From the NCBI GenBank assembly GCA_002297645.1, contig DBMH01000102.1, positions 1 to 14,213 on the forward strand: 14,213 nt of DNA, read 5' to 3'. This document shows, piece after piece, positions 6,764-12,143 of the stretch; position 1 is the stretch's first letter; every line of letters starts with the position of its first letter. The notes under the pieces were generated by a model, which saw only the letters and a list, made by a program, of their open reading frames with translations, searched no databases and was not told where the DNA came from. This DNA comes from Rhodanobacteraceae bacterium UBA703 (GTDB lineage: Bacteria > Pseudomonadota > Gammaproteobacteria > Xanthomonadales > Rhodanobacteraceae). The position numbers and the translations under genes were made by a program.

Positions 6764-8173
6764 TCAGATCGCGTAGTACATCTGGTACTCGAGCGGGTGC
6801 GTCGCCGCGCGGAAGCGCGTGACTTCCTGCATCTTCACCTCAATGTAGGCGTCGATGAAGTCGTCGGAGAAGACGCCGCCGGCCTTGAGGAAGTCGCGAT
6901 CCTTGTCGAGCGCCTCCAGCGCCTGGTCGAGCGAGTGGCACACGGTCGGGATGTTCTTTTCCTCTTCCGGCGGCAGGTCGTAGAGATCCTTGTCGGCCGG
7001 GGCGCCCGGGTCGATCTTGTTTAGGATGCCGTCGAGGCCGGCCATCATCAGCGCGCTGAAGATCAGGTAGCCGCTGTTCATCGGATCGGGGAAGCGCACC
7101 TCGATGCGGCGCGCCTTCGGGCTGTGCACGAACGGAATGCGGCAGCTCGCCGAGCGGTTGCGCGCGGAGTAGGCGAGCATGACCGGCGCCTCGAAGCCGG
7201 GCACGAGGCGCTTGTAGCTGTTCGTCGTCGAGTTGGCGAACGCGTTGATCGCGCGCGCGTGCTTGAAGATGCCGCCGATGTAGTACAGGGCGGTCTGCGA
7301 GAGGCCGCCGTACAGGTCGCCGGCGAACAGGTTCTGGCCGTTCTTGGAGAGGGACTGGTGCACGTGCATGCCGGAGCCGTTGTCGCCGACGATCGGCTTC
7401 GGCATGAAGGTCACGGTCTTGCCGTTCTGGTGCGCGACGTTCTTGATCACGTACTTCATCGTGAGCAGCTCGTCGCCCTTCTTCACCAGCGTGTTGAAGC
7501 GCGTCCCGATCTCGCACTGGCCGGCATTGGCGACTTCGTGGTGGTGCACCTCGACGACCTGGCCAAGCTGTTCCAGCACCTTGCACATCTCGCTGCGCAG
7601 GTCCTGGAAGCTGTCGACCGGCGACACCGGGAAGTAGCCGCCCTTCACGCCGCCGCGATGGCCGTGGTTCGCTCCGTCGAACGACTTGTGCGTCGACCAC
7701 GCAGCCTCCTCCGAGCCGATCTCGTAGAACACGTGGCCCATGTCGTTGCGGTAGCGCACCGAGTCGAAGATGAAGAACTCCGGCTCCGGGCCGAAGTAGG
7801 CGGTGTCGGCGACGCCGGTCGACTTCAGGTAGGCCTCGGCGCGGCGGGCGATCGAGCGCGGGTCGCGCGCGTAGGCCTGCATGGTGCTCGGCTCCAGCAC
7901 GTCGCACTGCAGCAGCAGGGTCTTGTCCGCGGTGAACGGGTCGAGGATCGCGCTGTCCGGATCGGGCAGCAGCACCATGTCCGACTCGGCGATGCCCTTC
8001 CATCCGGCGATCGAGGAGCCGTCGAACATCTTGCCGTCCTCGAACAGCGACTCGTCGACGGAATGCGCGGGATAGGTCACGTGATGCTGCTTGCCGAGCA
8101 TGTCGGCGAAGCGCAGGTCGACGAATTCGACCTCGTTGTCCTTGATCATCTGGAGGACGTTCTGGGCGGTCAT
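6764..8173 (-). CDS. glnA: Glutamine synthetase, type I
   Basis: A 469-residue class I-beta glutamine synthetase, the length of the enteric enzyme. It makes glutamine from glutamate, ammonium and ATP as a cytoplasmic dodecamer. Visible motifs are FVDLRFADMLGKQHHVTYPA near the N-terminus, FDGSSIAGWKGI, the metal-ligand region YFGPEPEFFIFDSV, the ATP-site stretch MPKPIVGDNGSGMHVHQSL, and KRLVPGFEAPVMLAYSARNR. Tyr398 in KDLYDLPPEEEKNIP matches the adenylylation site used by GlnE, so post-translational control is expected. The ATG is preceded by ACGGA about nine bases upstream. The gene has an excellent sigma-54 promoter and NtrC-type sites upstream and is followed by glnK-amtB across a double-hairpin repeat. 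Confidence 0.98.
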   Translation of the reverse strand: MTAQNVLQMIKDNEVEFVDLRFADMLGKQHHVTYPAHSVDESLFEDGKMFDGSSIAGWKGIAESDMVLLPDPDSAILDPFTADKTLLLQCDVLEPSTMQAYARDPRSIARRAEAYLKSTGVADTAYFGPEPEFFIFDSVRYRNDMGHVFYEIGSEEAAWSTHKSFDGANHGHRGGVKGGYFPVSPVDSFQDLRSEMCKVLEQLGQVVEVHHHEVANAGQCEIGTRFNTLVKKGDELLTMKYVIKNVAHQNGKTVTFMPKPIVGDNGSGMHVHQSLSKNGQNLFAGDLYGGLSQTALYYIGGIFKHARAINAFANSTTNSYKRLVPGFEAPVMLAYSARNRSASCRIPFVHSPKARRIEVRFPDPMNSGYLIFSALMMAGLDGILNKIDPGAPADKDLYDLPPEEEKNIPTVCHSLDQALEALDKDRDFLKAGGVFSDDFIDAYIEVKMQEVTRFRAATHPLEYQMYYAI

Positions 8174-8208
8174 GGACGCATTCCGTAGGGTGGTGGTGAC
8201 TCGTATCG

Positions 8209-8224
8209 AGCAAGGGCTGTGCCA
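8209..8224 (-). promoter_or_regulatory. Sigma-54 (-24/-12) promoter of glnA
   Basis: The minus strand reads TGGCAC-AGCCC-TTGCT, an exact fit to the sigma-54 consensus TGGCAC-N5-TTGCW. The -24 element is at 8219-8224 and the -12 element at 8209-8213. The predicted transcript start, about a dozen bases further on, is near 8199, roughly 25 bases upstream of the glnA ATG. Sigma-54 control of glnA under nitrogen limitation is well established in Proteobacteria. Confidence 0.9.
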
Positions 8225-8286
8225 GCGCGGAACGTCGCGTATTTCTGCGAGAATCGCCCGGCTTGCCGATCGTTGCGAGACAAATT

Positions 8287-8334
8287 TGCACCTTTATGGT
8301 GCGCGATCGCCGAGATTTGCACCAAATCAGCGCA
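8287..8334. promoter_or_regulatory. Two NtrC-type enhancer sites for glnA
   Basis: Site 1 is TGCACC-TTTAT-GGTGCG (8287-8303), one base off the NtrC dyad TGCACC-N5-GGTGCA. Site 2 is TGCACC-AAATC-AGCGCA (8318-8334), with a perfect left half and four of six in the right half. Their centres are 31 bp apart, about three helical turns, and lie about 96 and 127 bp upstream of the predicted sigma-54 start. This mirrors the paired strong NtrC sites upstream of enteric glnAp2. Both sites lie in the leader of the divergent uppP gene, so NtrC binding might also affect that gene. Confidence 0.8.
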
Positions 8335-8362
8335 TCTACGTCGACCTTCCCGTCCGGCAGCC

Positions 8363-9157
8363 ATGAACGACATCCTGATCCCGATCCTGCTCGGCCTCAT
8401 CGAAGGCATCACCGAATTCCTGCCGATCTCGAGCACCGGCCACCTGCTGATCGCCGAGCACTGGCTCGGTCGCCGCTCGGACGTGTTCAACATCGTGATC
8501 CAGGCCGGCGCCATCCTCGCCGTCGTGCTGATCTACCGCGAGCGGTTGTGGCAGCTCGCGACCGGATTCGCCAAGGCGGAGAACCGCGACTACGCGCTGA
8601 AGCTGCTGGTGGCGTTCCTGATCACCGCTGCGCTCGGTTTCGCCGCGACACGGCTCGGCTTCAAGCTGCCGGAGTCGATCGCGCCGGTGGCCTGGGCATT
8701 GATCGTCGGCGGCGTGTGGATGCTCGCGGCGGAATACTTCGCGGCGAAGCAGCCGGACCGCAGCGCGATCACCTGGCGCGTGGCGATCCTCGTCGGGCTC
8801 GCCCAGGTCGTCGCGGCGATCTTCCCGGGCACGTCGCGTTCGGCCGCGACGATCTTCGTGGCAATGCTCGCCGGCGCCAGCAACCGCGCGGCGGCGACCG
8901 AATTCGCCTTCCTGGTCGGCATCCCGACGATGTTCGCGGCGAGCGGCTACGAATTGTTGAAGGCGTGGAAGGCCGGTGGCAGCCACGAGGACTGGAGCGC
9001 GCTCGCGATCGCGTTCGTCGTTTCCCTGGTGACGGCCTTCGTCGCGGTGAAGTGGCTGCTCGGCTACATCCGCTCGCACCGCTTCACGCCGTTCGCGATC
9101 TACCGGATCGTGCTCGGCGCGGCGCTGCTGCTGTTCGTGCTGCCGTCGGCGGATTGA
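8363..9157 (+). CDS. uppP: Undecaprenyl-diphosphatase UppP (BacA family)
   Basis: A 264-residue polytopic inner-membrane enzyme that dephosphorylates undecaprenyl diphosphate to recycle the carrier lipid for peptidoglycan and other surface polymers. The first catalytic region is GLIEGITEFLPISSTGHLLI, with Glu14, Glu18, Ser24 and His27. The second is FPGTSRSAATI with Arg159, corresponding to the essential Arg of E. coli UppP. About eight hydrophobic segments are seen. The chosen start is ATG 8363. The frame stays open upstream to an ATG at 8219, but that 48-residue extension is hydrophilic, unlike the family, and would cover the NtrC sites. The Shine-Dalgarno is weak. The gene diverges from glnA and converges on phhA. 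Confidence 0.95.
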   Translation: MNDILIPILLGLIEGITEFLPISSTGHLLIAEHWLGRRSDVFNIVIQAGAILAVVLIYRERLWQLATGFAKAENRDYALKLLVAFLITAALGFAATRLGFKLPESIAPVAWALIVGGVWMLAAEYFAAKQPDRSAITWRVAILVGLAQVVAAIFPGTSRSAATIFVAMLAGASNRAAATEFAFLVGIPTMFAASGYELLKAWKAGGSHEDWSALAIAFVVSLVTAFVAVKWLLGYIRSHRFTPFAIYRIVLGAALLLFVLPSAD

Positions 9158-9174
9158 AGCGCCGGCAGGGCGCT
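9158..9174. terminator. Small hairpin at the uppP/phhA convergent junction
   Basis: AGCGCC-GGCAG-GGCGCT forms a perfect 6-bp stem with a 5-base loop. It begins at the base after the uppP stop and overlaps the phhA stop codon. It could act as a short bidirectional terminator, but neither strand has a T-run after it. Confidence 0.35.
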
Positions 9175-10066
9175 AGACGTCGCCATCCTGCGTCCAGCCT
9201 TCGCCCGTGCCGCGCTGGACCACGTCGTCCGAGTCCAGGACGTCGCCGGCCGGGATCGAGCCGAGCGAGGCGAGTTCGGCGTAGATCGGCGTGAAGTCCG
9301 GCCGCGTCGCGTCCATCAACTGCTCGAAGCTGTCGATGACGAAGTAGGTCTTCTGGTAGGTGTCGATGCGGTAGCGCGTGCGCATGATGCGCTGCATGTC
9401 GAAGCCGATGCGGTTCGGCGCCGGCGATTCGAGGCAGTGGATTGACTCGCCCTTCGAGCTGACGATGCCGGAGCCGTAGATGCGCAGGCCGTCGTCCTGG
9501 CGGATCAGGCCGAATTCGACCGTGTACCAGTACAGCCGCGTCAGGTTGACCAGTGCCTCGGCACCGATGCCGTGCGCCTTCACGCCGCCCTTGCCGTAAG
9601 CCTCCATGTAGTCGGCGAAGACGGGGTTCAGCAGCAGCGGCACGTGGCCGAACAGGTCGTGGAACAGATCCGGTTCGGCGATGTAGTCGATCTGCTCGGG
9701 CTTGCGGATCCACCACGTGACGGGAAAGCGGCGGTTGGCGAGGTGGTCGAAGAACGTCAGCTCCGGCAGCAGGCCCTCGACGCCGACGAGTTGCCATCCG
9801 GTGGCCTTCGCCAGCACCTCGTTGAGCTCGTCGAAGCGCGGGATCGCATCCGGCGTCATGCCGAAGCGTTGCTGGTTCTCGATGAACTCGCGGCAGGCGC
9901 GGCCTTTCAGCACGTCGCGCTGGCGCTGGAACAGCGTCGCCCAGGTCGCGTGGTCCGCGCGCGCATAGTCCTGCCACGGCTGCTCGACCACGGCGGTCGT
10001 ATAGACTGGCACGTAACCCTTGTCGGTCTGCTGGTGTTCGACGCGGCGGGGAGTGGTGGCGTTCAT
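9173..10066 (-). CDS. phhA: Phenylalanine-4-hydroxylase
   Basis: A 297-residue single-domain aromatic amino acid hydroxylase that converts phenylalanine to tyrosine using O2, a reduced pterin and non-haem iron. The iron ligands are visible: His136 and His141 in DLFHDLFGHVPLL, and Glu184 in YWYTVEFGLI. Other family stretches are FPVTWWIRKPEQIDYI and RIMRTRYRIDTYQKTYFVI. No N-terminal ACT regulatory domain is present, as usual for bacterial PhhA. The start ATG has CGGAA about ten bases upstream. It lies 64 bp after the rhomboid gene on the same strand, with no clear promoter between them. The usual companion genes (pterin carbinolamine dehydratase phhB, or a divergent regulator) are not present next to it. 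Confidence 0.96.
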   Translation of the reverse strand: MNATTPRRVEHQQTDKGYVPVYTTAVVEQPWQDYARADHATWATLFQRQRDVLKGRACREFIENQQRFGMTPDAIPRFDELNEVLAKATGWQLVGVEGLLPELTFFDHLANRRFPVTWWIRKPEQIDYIAEPDLFHDLFGHVPLLLNPVFADYMEAYGKGGVKAHGIGAEALVNLTRLYWYTVEFGLIRQDDGLRIYGSGIVSSKGESIHCLESPAPNRIGFDMQRIMRTRYRIDTYQKTYFVIDSFEQLMDATRPDFTPIYAELASLGSIPAGDVLDSDDVVQRGTGEGWTQDGDV

Positions 10067-10130
10067 GGCGCGATTCCGTGGATCGGACGGGAAGCTTAAC
10101 GCGGTTGCCCACCGCCTGCCTTGCGCAGGA

Positions 10131-10916
10131 TCAATGCAGGGTGGGCGGCTGATCGTCGCGCGGCCGCGGCCGGAAGACGATGACCTGCCCGCGCGGCTCG
10201 TCCGCGGATCCGCGCTGCCACAGCACCGGCACGTCCTGCGCGCGCGGCAGTTCGAGCTCGTCGTCGACGGCGGATTCGTCCTCGTCTTCCCAGGAATAGC
10301 GCTTGCGCGGCGGCAGCGGGTCGCGCGTGGTCAGGAGCAGGGCGGCGACGAAGCCGGCCACCGCGCCGGCGAGGTGGTACTCGAAGCTGACGTTGCGCTC
10401 GCCCGGCAACACGCTCATCAACATGCCGCCGTAGAGGAAGAAGACGACCAGGGACACGACCACGGCGAGGCGGTCCCGGCGCAGCAGCCCCATCATGAAC
10501 AGGAACACCATCAGGCCGTGCGCGATGCCGCTGGCGCCGACGTGCGTGGACGACCGTGCGAACAGCCAGACGCCGAGGCCGGAGGCCAGCCAGATCAGCG
10601 GCAGCGCGATGCGCGTGGCACGTGGATAGCAGTACAGCGTCAGCGTCGCGAGCAGGGCCAGCGGCAGCGTGTTCGACATCAGGTGCTCGAACGAAGCGTG
10701 CGCGAACGGCGCCGTCAGGATGCCGACCAGGCCGTCGACGTCGCGCGGCCGCACGCCGAGATCGTCGAGCGGCCAGCCGAGCATCCAGGCGAGCAGCCAT
10801 GCGATCCACACGCCGGCGAGCAGGGCGAGCGCGCCGAGTACGGCGTAGCGCACGCGCTCGCGATCGTTCGCAACGGCGAGCGCGGTCGGTTCCGGAACGG
10901 GACGTGCGATGTCCAT
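10131..10916 (-). CDS. Rhomboid-family intramembrane serine protease
   Basis: A 261-residue polytopic membrane protein of the rhomboid family. The catalytic residues are apparent: Ser129 in THVGASGIAHGL (GxSG motif) and His181 in SFEYHLAGAVAGF, with the conserved HASFEHLMSN segment (His78 and Asn82) that forms the oxyanion region. At least six hydrophobic helices span about residues 25-195. Unusually, about 65 residues follow the last helix, beginning with a basic stretch (RKRYSWEDEDESAVDDELEL) that is then strongly acidic; this tail is probably cytoplasmic. The ATG touches a GGAGG with no spacer, which is poor for initiation; a GTG at codon 22 is an alternative that would still precede the first helix. 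It lies 31 bp downstream of terC and may share its transcript. The substrate is unknown. Confidence 0.85.
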   Translation of the reverse strand: MDIARPVPEPTALAVANDRERVRYAVLGALALLAGVWIAWLLAWMLGWPLDDLGVRPRDVDGLVGILTAPFAHASFEHLMSNTLPLALLATLTLYCYPRATRIALPLIWLASGLGVWLFARSSTHVGASGIAHGLMVFLFMMGLLRRDRLAVVVSLVVFFLYGGMLMSVLPGERNVSFEYHLAGAVAGFVAALLLTTRDPLPPRKRYSWEDEDESAVDDELELPRAQDVPVLWQRGSADEPRGQVIVFRPRPRDDQPPTLH

Positions 10917-10947
10917 CCTCCGATCATGGGGATGCGTCCGGAACGCC

Positions 10948-11904
10948 TCAAGTGCTGCGCTCGCGCGGCGGAAACCACAGGCTGGCCACGATCGACGCGC
11001 CGATCAGCAGGGCGACGACGCCGAGCGCGATGCCGATCGGAATCTTCCAAAAGTCCACGATCAGCATCTTCGTGCCGATGAACAACAGGACCGCCGCGAG
11101 GCCGTACGCGAGCAGGTGGAAGCGTTCGGCCGCTCCGGCGAGCAGGAAGAACATCGCGCGCAATCCGAGCACGGCGAACACGTTCGAGGTCAGCACGACG
11201 AACGGATCTTCGGTCACCGCGAAGATCGCCGGGATCGAATCCACCGCGAAGATCACGTCGGTGATCGCGATCAGCGCCATCACGACGAACAACGGCGTGT
11301 ACAGGCGCTTGCCGTTCTCGAGGACGCTGAGCGCACTGCCACGGAAGTCGGTCGTCAGCGGCAGGCGCCGGCGCATCCAGCGCAGGGCGGGGTTCGCCTC
11401 CAGGTCGGGCTCCTGGTTCGCCGCGAGCAGCATCTTGACGCCGCTGACGACGAGGAACAGGCCGAACAGGTACAGGATCCAGTGGAACTTCGCGATCAGC
11501 GCCGCGCCGATGAAGATCAGGATCGCGCGCAGCACGATGGCGCCGAGCACGCCGACCATCAGGGCGCGCTGGCGTTGTTCGGCCGGCACGGCGAAGTAGT
11601 TGAAGATCATGAGGAACACGAAGATGTTGTCGACCGCGAGCGATTTCTCGACGACGTAGCCGGTCAGGAACTCCAGGCCGATCTCGTTGGCGACGGCGCG
11701 GCCGGCGTGGCCGTCGAGCCACCACCACAGGCCGAGGTTGAAGGCGAGGGCGAGCGCGATCCAGGCGATGCTCCAGACCAGCGCCTCGCGGAACGAGACG
11801 CGATGCGGTCCGCTGCCTCGCAGGACGAGGAAGTCGACCGCGAGCGCCGCCAGCACGACGAGCGCGAACGCGCCCCAGAGACCTGTGGTTCCGATGGTTT
11901 GCAT
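10948..11904 (-). CDS. alx: TerC/Alx-family membrane protein, probable Mn2+ exporter
   Basis: A 318-residue integral membrane protein of the TerC family, about nine hydrophobic helices. The family motifs with intramembrane aspartates are clear: EKSLAVDNIFVFLMIF (Asp92) and ALIAITDVIFAVDSIPAIFA (Asp216 and Asp222), followed by NVFAVLGLRAMFFLL. TerC proteins of the Alx/YceF type are linked to manganese efflux or to metalation of exported proteins. A manganese riboswitch directly upstream makes Mn2+ export the best inference. The name terC is also used, but no other tellurite-resistance gene is nearby. GGAG lies about seven bases before the ATG, just after the leader terminator. The gene is followed by the rhomboid gene at 31 bp. 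Confidence 0.93.
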   Translation of the reverse strand: MQTIGTTGLWGAFALVVLAALAVDFLVLRGSGPHRVSFREALVWSIAWIALALAFNLGLWWWLDGHAGRAVANEIGLEFLTGYVVEKSLAVDNIFVFLMIFNYFAVPAEQRQRALMVGVLGAIVLRAILIFIGAALIAKFHWILYLFGLFLVVSGVKMLLAANQEPDLEANPALRWMRRRLPLTTDFRGSALSVLENGKRLYTPLFVVMALIAITDVIFAVDSIPAIFAVTEDPFVVLTSNVFAVLGLRAMFFLLAGAAERFHLLAYGLAAVLLFIGTKMLIVDFWKIPIGIALGVVALLIGASIVASLWFPPRERST

Positions 11905-11915
11905 CTGCCGCTCCG

Positions 11916-11956
11916 AAAATCAAAAGGCCCCATGGGCCGGGCGGCGCACGGGGCCT
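11916..11956 (-). terminator. Intrinsic terminator in the terC leader (riboswitch expression platform)
   Basis: On the minus strand AGGCCCC (11950-11956) pairs with GGGGCCT (11925-11931), a 7-bp stem closing an 18-base GC-rich loop. A T-rich run, TTTTGATTTT (11916-11925), follows. The terC Shine-Dalgarno lies immediately after it. A terminator between a sensor domain and its gene indicates control by transcription attenuation: manganese binding should favour an alternative fold that lets polymerase read through. Confidence 0.8.
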
Positions 11957-11969
11957 CTGCGTTTTCGCT

Positions 11970-12090
11970 GGGCACACCTTCGCCGTAATCGGCGAAGGTC
12001 TCGCTCGCAGGTCCCCGGGACCTGCCTGCCGGACCGGAGCCTTGCGGCTCGTGTTGACGATCACGGCAGCGGGAGCTACTCCCCTTCTGT
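11970..12090 (-). ncRNA. yybP-ykoY manganese riboswitch
   Basis: The terC leader contains the conserved blocks of the yybP-ykoY RNA in the right order on the minus strand. AGAAGGGGAGTAGC is at 12075-12088, CGTCAACA is near 12052-12059, and GAGACC leads into the closing hairpin CCTTCGCC-GATTAC-GGCGAAGG (11977-11998). Between them are a GAGCC-GCAA-GGCTC tetraloop hairpin (12037-12050) and the stem GCAGGTCC-CGG-GGACCTGC (12007-12025). This family binds Mn2+ (with Mg2+) and controls alx, mntP and similar exporters. Exact aptamer boundaries are approximate; P1 pairing was not modelled. Confidence 0.92.
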
Positions 12091-12097
12091 CGGCGCG

Positions 12098-12126
12098 ACG
12101 ATACCCGCGGCCGCCGACGCTGGCAA
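12098..12126 (-). promoter_or_regulatory. Sigma-70-like promoter for the riboswitch-terC transcript
   Basis: On the minus strand TTGCCA (12121-12126, five of six to consensus) and TATCGT (12098-12103, four of six) are separated by exactly 17 bp. The predicted start near 12090 lies at the first bases of the riboswitch aptamer, which supports the call. The -35 element follows directly on the hairpin after the upstream gene. Confidence 0.65.
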
Positions 12127-12127
12127 G

Positions 12128-12142
12128 CCGGGCTCCGCCCGG
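12128..12142 (-). terminator. Hairpin after the low-complexity protein gene
   Basis: CCGGGC-GGA-GCCCGG on the minus strand forms a perfect 6-bp stem with a 3-base loop, starting just after the stop codon at 12144-12146. There is no T-tract, so termination is plausible but not certain. It separates this gene from the terC promoter by a single base. Confidence 0.45.
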
Positions 12143-12143
12143 A

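Noticed and set aside
4473..6776. 767-codon open frame on the plus strand opposite PepSY, amtB and glnK
   Set aside because: Its residues are an Arg/Asp/Glu/Gly/Ala-rich mix with no domain, and it lies antisense to genes with intact catalytic motifs. Long antisense frames are expected with such high GC at third positions.
7124..8188. 354-codon plus-strand frame opposite glnA
   Set aside because: It is antisense to a perfectly conserved glutamine synthetase and has no recognisable domain or Shine-Dalgarno.
8273..8300. Sigma-70-like TTGCGA-16-TATGGT pattern as a firm uppP promoter
   Set aside because: Each hexamer matches only four of six and the pattern overlaps the NtrC dyad. It is mentioned as a possibility in a finding but is too weak to list as a feature.
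8219..8362. N-terminal extension of UppP from an upstream ATG
   Set aside because: The extra 48 residues are hydrophilic and Cys-rich, absent from the family, and would cover the glnA regulatory sites. MNDILIPILLGLIEG is the normal family start.
10101..10115. GCGGT-TGCCC-ACCGC hairpin between the rhomboid gene and phhA as a terminator
   Set aside because: The stem is only five base pairs with no T-tract. Stems of this size are frequent by chance in GC-rich DNA.
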